A program made the position numbers and the translations under genes. A stretch of 64,000 bases of DNA from Oasisia sp. SBJ-2009 (Eukaryota > Annelida > Polychaeta > Sabellida > Siboglinidae), in assembly GCA_964017155.1 (NCBI GenBank), contig OZ024861.1, forward strand, positions 34,285,193-34,349,192. Direction: 5' to 3'. Below are positions 1 through 13,200 of the stretch, piece after piece; the first letter of the stretch is position 1, and the number at the start of each line of letters is the position of its first letter. Below the pieces are notes generated by a model. That model made no database searches. It saw only the letters and a program-made list of their open reading frames with translations, and was not told where the DNA came from.

Positions 1-1171
1 TCAAATCAACCTTGTCGAACAGGACAGTAAAAGGGATGGAATGCTATAGTGGCAGACGTCAATGCTTTATCAAAGATGTTGCGAAGTGTGGAGGACCTAA
101 AGAAAAACTGGCAATGAGATAATTTTGTTGTCTTCTGTTGGTAAATATATGAATAAAAGTGAATTTAAAATGGCATAACTTTTGTTATATAAAATAACTA
201 TTAAAATACTGTTTGTAGTGTTTTTAGATGCATTGAACAGAGTTATAAATTTGAAATATTTTTGTTTATGCTAATTAATTCAGTCAATTAGTTAATATTG
301 GCTAATTAGTGCACCATGTTAACAGACCAACACTTTCTAATTAAGACCACCAGAGTTCATAAATGTGAAGTTATTTATACATATTATGCAATGTGCTTAA
401 CCACATTTACTATGAGAATAAACATTAACTAGTCATGTAATAATACATTAATTAATTAGTTAATAAGTGATAAATAGTGGGTAACCTTGACAGACAGAGA
501 TTTTTTAATGCCACCATGTCCATGAATATATGTTTATACAATACATGCCATTTGTAAAAAAACACTTTAATTGTGGTAAGATATATAATTTAATAGTAAT
601 GAATAAAAAATAAAATATTTGTATACAGACCAACAAAAAAGCAAATAATGTCATGCTTATGAAGATAATTATACATATTATGCAATGTGTATATCCACAT
701 TAATAGTAGTTACAAGTATAAAGTAATAAATCATTTAATAATAATTTAATTAATTAGTCAATATTTTGTAATTGGCACACCATTTTGATAGACCTACACA
801 TCTTAGTGAAAGCCAATAATGTCCATATTTATGAAGATGTACATACTATCACTATAAACTGTGTACAATCACATATACAGTGGTAATAAATACAAAGTAA
901 CAAAATCATTTAATAATAGTAGCAATTTAATTTGTCAGTATTTAGTAATTAGCATGCAACGTTGACATACTGACATGTAAGTAAACACCGTAATGTCCAT
1001 GATAATGAGGAGAGAGTTGTATAATTTATACAAGCATGATACAATGCACTGTGAGTCACCCAGCTGCAGTTGTGACTGCTTCGAGTTGCCCCAGAATGTT
1101 CAGCCTAACTTTTGACATAACCCAGCTTGGTATGTGTCATGCAATCACACCTACTGGCTATGTGTCACCTA
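1..1171. repeat. Dispersed repeat copy A, left part
   Basis: This stretch aligns almost throughout with 8935-10105. Both begin at TCAAATCAACCTTGTCGAAC and end near a TGTGTCACCTA block, with many TAATTAATTA-rich blocks in common. The copy resumes after a small insertion at 1172-1624 and ends at an AT run near 1710. It has no coding capacity. Left of position 1 the repeat may continue. It could be the body of a non-autonomous element or an ancient segmental duplication. Confidence 0.75.
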
Positions 1172-1624
1172 GGGCCGACTTCGATTGAGCTACTCGAGTT
1201 ACTCGCATAATTCTGCGCACGCAATACTTTGCGCGTAATCCAACTGAACACCGATGATCTTGATAACAGACATAAACCCCTTATGTAAATAAATAAAATA
1301 AAGTAATCAGTTGTTTAGTGTGTAAATTGTGACATTCATCTTCTTGGACTTTAATTATAATTCATAGAATGTGGTGACTTTAATCCATATTTAAATGATT
1401 GTGTCATATAATGTTTAATTAATTTCTTTATGCTGTAGGGGCCTATGTTCCCTGTTAGCTGTCACTGCTAATGACGTCAGTTACTCGAGTGAATCCTGTA
1501 AAACTCGCGATTGCTTCGAGTAGCTAATCTAGGTCAAAAATAGTCATGTGCTCGAGTGATCTTGGCTGTTCGATTGGGACTCGGGTTACGCGAGTTACTC
1601 GAATAGCTCAATCGATGTCGGTCC
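1172..1624. mobile_element. 453-bp MITE-like element with TIRs and a TA target duplication
   Basis: The ends are inverted: GGGCCGACTTCGATTGAGC at the left, and GCTCAATCGATGTCGGTCC at the right, with the similarity continuing inward through TACTCGAGTTACTCGC-like sequence for about 35 bp. It is flanked by TA at 1170-1171 and 1625-1626. The related repeat copy at 8935-10180 lacks it and has a single TA at 10104-10105 at exactly this place. The element is full of CTCGAG and TACTCG words. No ORF is present. The TA target suggests a Tc1/mariner-like or other TA-specific transposase, which is an inference. Confidence 0.85.
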
Positions 1625-1715
1625 TAAGTGTTAAATAGCCTAACTTGGGTGAAATTTGGACTGCTGCTGTCCCTTAGATTGACAGAGCTCACATTTCAAT
1701 ATATATATATATAAA
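1625..1715. repeat. Dispersed repeat copy A, right part
   Basis: This continues the repeat beyond the MITE and matches 10104-10190. It contains a TAACTTGGGTGA block, then TTGACAGAGC, then CACATTTCAATATATATA, after which a short AT run closes the copy. Confidence 0.7.
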
Positions 1716-2909
1716 ACATTAGCAGTTTTGCTTATAATACCGCCATTAAATCATATTTTTAGTAGTGGAATCACAGTACACCTCATGCCCTTGACTGTAC
1801 CGAATTACCCAGTCACACCCTTCTTTCACACTAACTATAATCTGACCTACTTGAATATCAGAAATGTCCATGTATAATACCCCACCATGTATAATAGACA
1901 TCACAGTTTTGCCAAATTTTGATATCATTTCTATATAACCATGTATAATACACATCCTGACTTTTGACATAAATCTCCAATATTCTTGCTTGAAACAGTT
2001 TGCTGTTTTACCGGGGTAAATCACATCCTGTTTTAATTGTCTAAAGCAGGTTTCAGACAGCGATCATATATTTCTGCTATGATGTAGCATCGTGTGTTTG
2101 TGTAAACTACTGTAATCGTCTATAGTGAAGACAAGGTAAATACACTTCTTAACCACTTTGTATGTTTGACAACATGCATTCCTGGACTGGACACTCCCCA
2201 GTCTCATGCACATCCCGCTAACTGTTGCTACTTGCGATGTCTGACATTTCTTGTAATTCCTTACCACCAGACTTCACACATTATCAATGTTGACATAATA
2301 TGTCCACCAATAATATAAAGCCTTGACGTCAAGATTAAGGTATATTTACATGCAATGGAATGTCACAGAACGATAATGATACAAAGATTGTATCTTAGTT
2401 TGATCAGCATTCCATGATATTCCATCACACATTAATATACTTTACCATATGTTATATAATTATACTAACATATTGTACCACTTGGTATCAATACATAAAG
2501 TATCAATCTGAGTTTTTGAATTGATTCCATTCCATTCTAGCACTCATTCTGGGAGCTACATAGACCAAACAAATAAATGGGTCAAATAAATTACATTTTT
2601 GTCTTAGCACCACATAAAATATGCACCCCGACTTTTGAGTTAGAACTGGAGAGGAAAAATGCATATGGCTTTTTCTGGTCATCGCATATGAATAACCAGA
2701 GAAAATGCTAATTACGATGAAGAAACTAGGCAGTCATTCACATTTCATACATAACTACCAACTCATTATATAGTCCAAAGAACTTCAGGGCCATTTTATT
2801 TTGTTAAATTTTCAATTCTATATTAGCAACATCACTTAATCTAGACAATGCTATTGATACACAATGATAGTGGAAAATCATAGTACTGTCTAGTGATAAT
2901 AACATTAAT
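1716..2909. other. AT-rich non-coding stretch
   Basis: I see no gene here. Two minus-strand ORFs of 92 and 67 codons (1746-2024, 2064-2267) show no recognisable domain. Positions 2670-2800 carry a copy of the intronic repeat R, second half: GGTCATCGCATATGAATAAC, then AACTAGGCAGTCATTCACA, then a TCCAAAGAACTTCAGGGCC block. Confidence 0.5.
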
Positions 2910-3130
2910 AAAAGAAAGCATGCATCAATGATAGGGACACTGTCATGTATTACCTTGCACACAGCAATCCCCTAACTGTTAAAGTGAACATGTGGCCACA
3001 TGTCTCTTGCATGCAGGGTTGAATCAAAATCACGATTCTTAAAAAAAGTTTATTTTATTTAAATCGATTGAATTTATTTTTTATTAATATTTTTACTTCA
3101 GGCTTTGAATCTGAAAAGATGGTACTTTTT
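2910..3130. repeat. Local repeat shared with 13123-13345
   Basis: Both copies run from AAGAAAGCATGCATCAAT through CCTTGCACAC, GTGAACATGTGGCCACA and AATCAAAATCACGATTCTT to a block beginning GGCTTTGAAT. They differ by scattered substitutions and small indels. In copy 2 this lies upstream of FN3 domain 3, so it is probably part of the duplicated intron landscape. Confidence 0.7.
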
Positions 3131-3639
3131 GAAAAATGTTTTGGAGTCTACTCCATTCAGAAAGGGAATAGAAATGTTAATCTTGGCACCATTTATGTCA
3201 GTTGTGTAATTTCTACTCGAGACATTGCCACCTCTGACAAAATCCTCATGATGCTGCTTCATGTGTGCAACACATCTTCATGTAGCTTTACCACAAGCTC
3301 TTTATTTGGCCCTGTTCCCCGTCTTTCCTGGAAGAGTGTTCAAAATATAGCCACACACAATCTTTTTACTTCCAGACATTGTGAATTGACTCACATAAGC
3401 AGTAAGGCTTGTATAATTTAGCAGAGGTCAATAGACGGCATCCCTAAGTTATCATCAAAGTATCTACTGGGCCTTGAAATCATTGAAGGCATTGAACCAA
3501 TCTCAAACCAAGAGAAATTTTGAAATTTATTTATTGAAAAACAATTAAGTGAAATCTGACTTGCAAGCAACCTTGATTACATTCTGCCTCTGGCCTTTGT
3601 TCACTGGGTTCACTCAGGTTGCCTTATCTGTTTAATAAT
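3131..3639. other. Non-coding stretch upstream of a LINE
   Basis: I recognise nothing here. The plus-strand ORF at 3068-3421 (117 codons) starts inside the repeat described at 2910-3130, lacks a known domain and is probably accidental. Confidence 0.4.
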
Positions 3640-4695
3640 AATAATTATTATTTTATTTAAACACCTCATTTCTTTACATAGTAAATTCAGGGGTGTGTAC
3701 AAGTAAAACAGCTTAAAAATTAAATACATTACAACAGTTCAGCAAATTATAAGTACACATTTTGATAAAATAATGCACACAAAAAGTAAAAAAGTAAATG
3801 TACGCTCATTTAAAATATAAAGTGTTCTAAAATGTCTAGAATAACTTACGAAGATGCCTGTTTAAAGAAAAACGTTTTTAGGTCTTTCTTAAAATGTCCG
3901 GAATCTTGTTGTTTCCTGAGATAAAATGGAAGCGAGTTCTGCAGTGCAGGTCCCGCACATGAAAAGGCTCGTCGCCCAAAACGTTTTAGGTTGACCCTTG
4001 GTACGCAGACGAGAGCCTGGTCAGCCGAGCGCAGACTGCGATGGGGAACGTACGGCGTGCATGATTCGATCAGCCAGATAGCGTGGAATGTTAGCATGCA
4101 CGGCGCTGTGCATAAAAGTCAGCAGTTTGAAATCAATACGCTGTGTCACGGGTAGCCAGTGCAACTCTCGCAGAGCCTCCGTCATGCTGTGTTGGTCACG
4201 GCGATGTAAACGTAGGATGACGCGCGCTGCTGAACGCTGGACCATTTCAAGTCTATACAACAGCGTTCCAGTAATGCCGTACAGGGCAGCATTACCAAAA
4301 TCAAGTCGCAACATGACTAACGCATGAACAAGTGTCTTGCGTGCTCGAAGAGTTAGCACAGATCATATTTGCGCTATGCAACGAAGTTGGGCGTAGGCAG
4401 TCCGGCAGGTACGGCTTACGTGTGCGGTCATCGACAAAAGTTGAATTGAAGTGCACGCCAAGGTCGGGAATGGTGGCCGAAGTGGTAACGTTGCATCCAC
4501 AGATGTCGATGACAAGAGGACGTGGCTGCGGAGTGCGGTGGTTCGGTGTGGTAAAGAGAATTGTCTCTGTTTTTGCTTCGTTCAAAAGTAGGTAGCGCGA
4601 TGCTAGCCAAGGTTTCACGTCGATGACACACCGGGATATCTGGTCGGCAGCAGACGCCGAATCGTTAGGTGGAAAGTCAACATAGACATGTTTGT
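3640..4695 (-). mobile_element. L2/CR1-like non-LTR retrotransposon, 3' part of ORF2, degenerate
   Basis: Read on the minus strand, the fragment encodes the C-terminal half of a LINE reverse transcriptase in three overlapping frames: 4618-4301 (MKPWLASRYLLLNEAKTE, the region after the YADD palm motif), 4359-4021 (LRELHWLPVTQRIDFKLL, thumb) and 4097-3846 (LRSADQALVCVPR and FKKDLKTFFFK, the usual C-terminus). Frame changes show that it is dead. The element is truncated upstream near 4695, before the YADD box. Its 3' end on the minus strand reaches an AATAATAATTATT-type tail near 3640. L2 or a Rex-like clade is the best guess, based on the LHWLPV and LRSAD blocks. Confidence 0.85.
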
Positions 4696-5638
4696 TTGTT
4701 TTGTATAATCCACGGCAATGTTCTTGCCTACCCTTGAGCTACTCTTGTTCATCTGTACATACCCTTCCCCTTTGGATGGGACAGGGAGGGGTATTAGCAC
4801 TACTGCTCCCCATCTGCTTATATTGCACAACAGTTGCCTATTGGTCCCTTTTTATGAAGCAAGGCTTCATGTTTGTTCAATGGCCAATAACTTTTTATGG
4901 ATGTGTTACACTTAAAAAGAGTATCCTATTTGCATGGATCATGACCTCAGTCACAAGCAGTCAAAACAATGATTTGGGTGGACACTGGACAGAAAGAAGG
5001 CTAACTGCTGTACCTGAGAGTCCACGCAAGACAAAATGGAGCGCACATATGTAGATCCCTCCTTTTGATTCTGTTTGGTGAAAGGTCCAATGGGGTTATG
5101 GCATCACTCTGCATATGCCATTACAGTGTAGCGCTCATATCTCAGAATCCATTGAAGATGTATTTTCCAAATTCTGTCACTAAGCTCATTACATTTTGAT
5201 TTCATTTTCTCTTAAAAAAGACTCCTAGGGTCATTTAACGGCCCAAGAATTTTTATTTTTAAGTTTTCATATCTTTTTCAAAAATTATTTTGTAGCTTTT
5301 ATCATCATGCCAGCCCCATTTCTAGACAATGCAAACATGCTTGAGTGTTGCCTCGTTGACAATCACCATACAAATATTGACGCCACAGTTGAAGATACCA
5401 CCAGTCTTGTTATGTTCATATAACGTGTGAGTTTACAAAGTTTGCTCAGTCACAAGCAGCTGTGACAACGATTGGATGAGATGTGGGTTTGTTGCGTTTA
5501 CAGTTATGGAGTAATACAAGTGAAATTTCATTCTTATATCATAACATGCACAATTCTACCATATTTTATACATATTGGTTGGCTAATATTGCTAGGTTTT
5601 GTTTGAACTAATTCCATATGTATGATGTTTTTGTACAG
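4696..5638. other. Intron upstream of FN3 domain 1, with one R repeat copy
   Basis: Non-coding. Positions 5083-5300 hold the first half of the intronic repeat R: GGTCCAATGGGGTTATGGCATC, shown here only in part, then CTCATATCTCAGAATCCATT and GACTCCTAGGGTC. Plus-strand ORFs 4692-5054 and 4718-4915 lie in the duplicated block, have no recognisable domain, and are identical in the second copy. I treat them as accidental. Confidence 0.5.
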
Positions 5639-5929
5639 AGCCAAATGCTCCAACCGGCCTCCAAGTGACAGCAACTGTGAACTCACTCGCAGTTTCCTGG
5701 ACAGCCCCCAGTGGTGCTGTCACATCATATACTGTCACAGTGAAGGAAGGTACAACAGTAAAGGACACAAAAAGTGTCACTGGAACAACAGCAACATTTG
5801 ACAGTACGGCAGCTGACAAGAAGCTGACAGCTGGCACGGAGTACACTGTAGAGGTGGTGTCTGTGGCTGGAGTCTTGAACAGTGGAGGACAGAGCAGTGA
5901 CTCTTCTCTGTCAGGCAACTTCTATACAA
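5639..5929 (+). CDS. FN3 domain 1 exon
   Basis: A 97-codon exon, phase 1 at both ends. The acceptor is TTTTTGTACAG and the donor is ACAA|GTAAGT. The domain shows SLAVSW (B strand), SYTVTVKEG (C strand), LTAGTEYTVEVVSVAG (E-F) and a GGQSSDSSLSGNFYT tail. It is nearly identical to domain 4, including the VNS and SVTG variants that separate these two from domains 2, 3 and 5. No in-frame start is required because the upstream intron is open. Confidence 0.9.
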
Positions 5930-8900
5930 GTAAGTCAGTCTTGGATTGATTATTTCATTTAAAAATGTGTTCATTCAAACACAGTTTGTGTATGTTTCTA
6001 GTTTGTGATAGAACAACTCATGGGACAGTCTTGCCAGATATCTTTGGAGCCAGCGTTGACAGCCTGAGAACAGGATGCAAGACCAGGATGTTTCATGTGA
6101 CGTATGTGGGCCAGGGTCTGGATTCCTCTAGGTGTCAAGCCGGAATATTTCTCGTGACCAGATGATACTGGGCCAGCAACTTTAGTGGTCAAGTGACTGC
6201 AGCCACATGACCATAATCCTGTCTGACCCATTCTGGGTGTCTGAGATACTAACCTCCATCATCTATGACAATGGATAAATGGGGCTGGTTGGTGAGTGTC
6301 GTGATTCTTTGTTCATGCTCAAGACAAATAGGTCAATGAACCAGGAAATTGTTCCACTTGTTAAACTGGAGAATTGTGGATGATTGGTTAGTTATATTCC
6401 TATGTGTTATGATCGGGCAACTACTCCCTGCGTAGAGTTATGCATAGTAGGTCATTGTGTCAAGTGGCAGCAGTGGCATACTGCTAGGGCTGTGTGTAGT
6501 CACATTTCGACCGTAGTGTCATTGTGGTGGAAGATGATGATTGGGGAAGGATGGTTAGCATTGTGTTTGCGTTCCCAATAGCACTGTCAATGTGACAAGC
6601 CACACATATGTAGATCCCTCTAGCAATACAGTGGTGATGAGACCACAAACACTGACGCACGCATAGTCAGATTTTTAGTCCGTTTGATCAAAGGTCCAAT
6701 GGGGTTATGGCATCACTCTGCATTCATTCATTCATTAGCACTCATATCTCAAAAACCATTGAAGATGTATTTTCCAAATACTGTCACTATGCTCACTACA
6801 TTTTGATTTCATTTTCTCTTAAAAAAGACTCCTAGGGTCGTTTAACGGCCCAAGAATGTAATTTTCAGTTTTCATATTTTTTCAAACATTATTTTGTAGC
6901 TTTTATCATCATGCAAACATGCATGAGTATTGCCTCGTTGACAATCACCATACTGACATTGACGCCAGAGTTGAAGATACTACCAGCCTTGTTATGTTCA
7001 TAATGTGTGAGTTTACAAAGATTGCTGAGTCATAAGCAGCTGCGACAACGATTGGATGAGATGTTGCATTTACAGTTATGGAATAATATAAGTGAAATTT
7101 CATTCTTATATCATAACATGCACAATTCTACCATTTTTTATACATATTGGTTGGTTAATATTGCTAGGTTTTGTTTGAACTAATTCCATATGTATGATGT
7201 TTTTGTACAGAGCCGAATGCTCCAACCGGCCTCAAAGTGACAGCAACTGTGGACTCACTCGCAGTTTCCTGGACAGCCCCCAGTGGTGCTGTCACATCAT
7301 ATACTGTCACAGTGAAGGAAGGTACAGCAATAAAGGACACAAAAACTGTCACTGGAACAACAGCAACATTTGACAGTTCGGCTGCTGACAAGAAGCTGAC
7401 AGCTGGCACGGAGTACACTGTAGAGGTGGTGTCTGTGGCTGGAGTCTTGAACAGTGACTCTTCTCTGTCAGGCAACTTCTATACAAGTAAGTCAGTCTTG
7501 GATTGATTATTTCATTTAAAAATGTGTTCACTCAAACACAGTTTGTGTATGTTTCTAGTTTGTGATAGAACAACTCATGGGACAGTCTTTCCAGATATCT
7601 TTGGAGCCAGCGGTGACAGCCTGAGAACAGGATGCAAGACCAGGATGTTTCATGTGACGTATGTGGGCCAGGGTCTGGATTCCTCTAGGTGTCAAGCCGG
7701 AATATTTCACGTGACCAGATGATACTGGGCCAGCAACTTTAGTGGTCATGTGACTGCAGCCACATGACCATAATCCTGTCTGACCCATTTTGGTTGTCTG
7801 AGATACTAACCTCCATCATCTATAACAATGGATAAATGGGGCTGGTTGGTGAGTGTCGTGATTCTTTGTTCATGCTCAAGACAAATATGTCAATGAACCA
7901 GGAAATTGTTCCACTTGTTAAACTGGAGAAATGTGGATAATTGGATAGTAATATTTCTATGTGTTATGATCGGGCAACTACCCCCCCCTCCTCCGCATAG
8001 ATTCATGCATAGTACATCATTGTGTCAATTTGCAGCAATGACAGCAGTGGCATACTGCTAGGGCTGTGCATAGTCACATTACGATTAACTTGAAGCAGTC
8101 ACATATTTTAGTCCAAATGAATGGTGAATTGGTCTCTGCATCAAGCTCTACAGCATGGAAGCCAAATGAGACATTGGTATCGATGTCAGTAAAGTTGAAG
8201 ACTTGCATGTTGCCTGAACACAAAAAAAACGCTAGTCGAGCTGACGGAGGATGACACAGTGTTGCATGAGCTTGAGAAGAGCCATGAAGACAAGACGGCA
8301 AGCTGGGAGTACTGGAAATTAAGTACTAAAGCCCCATTTGCAGTTCAAAGATGAACTGTTAGTTGAAGATGGGGTATCTTCAAGGGCGACAGGCTAGTAA
8401 TCTCTCATATGATGGTGAAACAAATACACTAGGGACACATTGTTGTAGATGGATGTCTGTGCAGGGCACACAAGGTCGCACCAACACAACTCAAAAGTAG
8501 TAATGAAAAAAAGGCTAAATTAATTACGTTTATCTAAAAATAATTTGAAAGTGAAATGTGGGCTCTACACCCCGAGACTAGGCCTATGACTGAACCGCTA
8601 TTTAATTTGATGTGCCCGGTTGCATGACACGCACCCAAGTTAGGTGGTAAAGTTATCCCTATCTCTCTAGGTGTCACCTATCTGAGCGACCGCATGGAAC
8701 GCGTTGCACAACAGCCACCCAGATGCCCCCCAACTAGAGTATGCCAGCACGAGTAACCGATAAGTGGGTTGCCATGTTTTGAGAACAATTGTTCTTCACA
8801 TAATTAATTTCACCTCTCACAGTCATCATGGCGGAAGCAGTGACACTACAGCAAAATCGTAGGACAATATACTGAGATTGTGGCCTTAATACAGACACAC

Positions 8901-10175
8901 GACCAAAGATAAGAACTGTTACAAGGCCGATTCAAATCAACCTTGTCGAACAGGGACAGTAAAAGGGATGGCATTCTGTAGTTGCAGAGGTCAATGCTCT
9001 ATCAACAATGTTGTGGAGTGTGGAGGACATAAAGAAAAACTGGCAATGAGCTAATTTTGTTGTTTTCTGTTGGTAAATATATGAATAAAAGCAAATTTAA
9101 AATGGCATAACTTTTTTATTTATATAACTATTAAAATACTGTTTGCAGTCTTTTTCAATGCTTTGAACAGAATTATAAATTTCAAATATTTTTGTTTATA
9201 GTAATTAATTCAGTTGATTAGTTAATATTGGCTAAGTAGTGCACCAAGTTAACAGACCAACACAGTCTAATTAAGAATAGCAGAGTTCATCAATGTAAAG
9301 ATATTTATACATATTATGCAGTGTGCTTAACCACATTTATTTTGACAATAAACATATTAACTAGTCATGTAATAATAAATTAATTAATTAGTTAATAGGT
9401 GATAATTAGTGGGTAAAGTCGACAGATAGAGATTTTTTTAATGACACAATGTCCATGAATATATGTTTATATAAACATGCCATGTGGAAAAACCACTTTA
9501 ATTGTGGTAAGAGATATAAGTTAATAGTAATAAAAAAATAAAAAAATATTTGTACACAGACCAACAAAAAAGCAAATAATGTCAATGATTATGAAGATAA
9601 TTACACATATTATGCAATGTGTATAACCACATTAATAGTAGTTACAAGTATAATATAATAAATCATTTAATAATAATTTAATTAATTATTCAATATTTTG
9701 TAATTGGCACACCATTTTGGTAGACCTACACATCTTAGTAAAAGGTCATAATGTCCACATTTATGAAGATATACATACATACTGTCACTATGAACTGTGT
9801 ATAATCACATATACAGTGGTAATAAATACAAAGTAACAAATCACTTAATAATAATAGCAATTTAATTTGTCAATATTTAGTAATTAGCATGCAACATTGA
9901 CATACTGACATGTAAGTAAACACCCTAATGTCCATGATAATGAGGAGAGAGTTGTATACTTTATACAAGCATGATACAATGCACTGTGAGTCACCCAGCT
10001 GCAGTTGTGACTGCTTCGAGTTGCCCCAGAATGTTCAGCCTAACTTTTGACATAACCCAGCCGGGTGTGTGTCATGCAACCACACCTATGGCTAGGTGTC
10101 ACCTAAGTGTTAAATACCCTAACTTGGGTGAGATTGGGACTGGCGCTGTCCCCTAGATTGACAGAGCCCACATTT

Positions 10176-10265
<90 letters not shown>

Positions 10266-13200
10266 TCAGTTATCACGAAACGTCGACAGAATCTGTTGAC
10301 ACCATTTAGAATTCAATATTTCACGTTTCCCTTTTAGTCACTAATATATAACATGTCAAGGTATACAGGAAATAAATTTGGGTAGCTTAATTAGTAAAAT
10401 CTCTGGCATCGCTTTGAAGTTGGGTGGCCGTGTTGCGCGATACCGAGTGTATGCACACACACGGTGTATCTAATATATATATTATGGTATTTATTTTTTT
10501 CGCTAAGTGTTCTAGTTTATTTTGTTTGAGAATGTGACATGATTATGGTTCAAAATGGACAGAAGTGGCAATGTTTGTAAACATTCTTTTGCTTTTATGC
10601 AATTTGGAAATTAGAATACATTTTCGGTACCCCGTAAAAAGAGTAAAGCGGTCATATAATTACTTGTCACTCTATGGGAAACTCTTGTATAGTATCACCG
10701 TAAATGCAGGTATAATTTGATCAATTACCTTTTCAACGGAACAAACCTTATGCGGATACTGTCAGCTGTAGTCTACATCAGGATGTTTAAAATAGGTATA
10801 CGCTCAGTATCACTGAAAGGCATTCTTCATTAGTATTTTCAAAATAGAAAATGCTTGTTCCAAGGGGCATTCGTTTTATTCTGTTTGTCCTCGGCATGTT
10901 GCCCTGAGACAGTTACGTGCACTATTTTCCAGTCCAGACATGGGGTCAAATACATTGAAATGTATTTAAATACAAATACTTTTGAGGGATTCAAATACAA
11001 ATACTTTTAAATGCAAATGTATTTAAATACAAATACTTTTGAAAAGTATTTCAAATACTTTTTCAAATACTTTTCATTTTCAGGATATATTACTATATAG
11101 GTAAACGAAACAAAACGATGAAGCCTGAGTTTCAGCATATGCTGCGTGATGCTTTCTTTAGAAATGAAAATAATTGTTTCAATAAAATATATATAAACCT
11201 GAGTAATTAACAGTTCTGCATAAAATTAGATTTACACATGTACTATCAATAAGTAATAATTTATCTACAAAACAGTTATTGGTTAACTTCACAATTATTT
11301 AATTATTATATATAAATTTTAATGTTTGTTATTCAATATTTAAATAATGTAAAATAATATTCCACCTTTATACTTTTAAAATTGTCAGTTATATCACCCA
11401 GGATGGTGGAAGTTAGTACTTATATGGGATAGTGCAAAGTCCTGCTGCAAGCTAATTGAATGCAATGTTCCTTTTAATCATTCCTCCACATCCTTCTCAC
11501 ACAATCATGGCAATGTGGACAGAACCCACAGCCAAGCTTTCCATTCATTCACTGAGGATCACTTAACAAGATCTGACTTGAATTGGGTTCTCCATTTATC
11601 ATCTGTATCAATTAGGCTGCCCTGCACACTGGGCTCAGTGATGTTTGAACAAAGTCCACTGTGGCTTATTTAATTGGGGATACCTGGCTTGAACAAAGGG
11701 CTTGATAAACCAGTGCCAGGCTTCTTCCTCTATCACACAAAGGGAAATGACTAGCTAGCTGGTGCCCAGGGTTTACTGGTGCCCATATTTGCTAAGCTGT
11801 GTAATTAAGTTCTTAGTCCCTGACTGTAGTATAGACATTTGAAAAAGTATTTGAAAAAGTATTTGAAAAGTATTTGAAATATCAAATACTTTAGGAAAGT
11901 ATTTAAATACAAATACTTTCAATTCCTAAATGTCAAATACAAATACAAATACTTTAAAAAAGTATTTAAATACTTTCAAATACAAATACAAATGTATTTG
12001 ACCCCATGTCTGTTCCAGTCATCACCATTTCTGAGGAAATGTAGTTCTCGTTTAACTCAGACGTCGTCATTGTGGCATGAAGTATATGTTAACCAAGTTA
12101 TAGTCATGTTGATTATTGTGTAATGTTCGGGATGATTAAACAGTCTTCCTTTCAGCTAATGGATGCCAACACAAACAGATGGTCGTCTACTGTTGGTCGT
12201 CTAGTGACAAAAGACAATAGTTTTAGTATATACAGTGGTTCAGTAAATATTGGACATCAGACAAATTTGTTATACCTTTTAATGATTCAATAACAGGCGG
12301 AGATCACGTGAAATTCTACTTTTTACCAAATTAATTATTTGTAGGCATCGAATACATTCTGCTAATCAGAATAACAAATAGGCAATTTATTCTACTAATG
12401 TGCTTACTGCTACAGTCATTTGCTGCATTAGTAATTGATAACCATGGCAATCACCTCATCGACAAACTAAACTTGTCTAGTACTATACTCATATTCTACG
12501 AAAGCATGATATGAACTGAACATGTCCTTTATTCAGCAATGTGTGCAACACAGTCAATATGTTTTTCTTCTTCGATAGTTGACACCATCTGATCATTTTA
12601 GACTATTGTCTAAAATTATAACGACGGCCATTGCTGGAGCTTGCTTCACGTGGATCTTCCTCCAACTGATCCCGAATGACAGCGACAGGGACAATTATCC
12701 ACCCGTCGCAGTGTGGGTGAAATATCTGCCCCTGATAATGATGAGAGGCAGCTCATGTTACCATGACTGTTGAGGCATGGTAACATGAGCTGCCTCTCAT
12801 CATAAGGGTGTTGGCCACTGGCACAATGACAGGCGCCTCCAATAAGCCATTCACTGCATGTGGCTTCCGTCTTATCTGATATGTTTGATTTGCTCCTACT
12901 GTGTGAAGGCCCTGCCACAATGTCCTATGAATTCTCTCATCAGTGTTTAGGAGAATGTGCCAATGTCCTCCACCACTTTGTTCTGAGGGTGGTCTTGTAT
13001 TGCACGCCTTTCTTGATCCACAGTTTATATTTGATTGGTCTTGTGCAGTCCACGTCATTCAGTTTCTCCGTTATGGTTTCGTCACTCATCGAGGTTAATT
13101 CAAGTAAGGACTTTGGCATTACTTTGGAAAAGAAAGCATGCATCAATTATAGGGCCCCTGTCATAGATTACCTTGCACACTGCAATCCCCTAAATGTTAA

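Larger units (their letters stand above)
4468..5935. repeat. Segmental duplication copy 1 (with FN3 domain 1)
   Basis: This block recurs at 17582-19049 at a constant offset of 13,114 bp with only a few substitutions. It starts inside the L2-like LINE at GAATGGTGGCCGAAGTGG and ends just after the splice donor of FN3 domain 1. Because the offset does not drift over 1.4 kb, indels must be very rare, so the duplication is recent, homogenised, or an assembly duplicate. Confidence 0.9.

Noticed and set aside
4692..5054. 120-codon ORF repeated identically at 17806-18168
   Set aside because: Its conservation is fully explained by the recent segmental duplication; no domain is seen.
5592..5918. Minus-strand ORFs opposite FN3 exons (also 7164-7475, 13766-14095, 18706-19032, 20462-20857, 25648-25974, 29443-29856, 35574-35969, 36316-36537)
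   Set aside because: Mirror frames of real exons; they recur only because the exons are duplicated and they lack splice or domain support.
10107..10337. Ile/Tyr repeat ORF
   Set aside because: Product of the (TA)n microsatellite; the same applies to 59133-59369.
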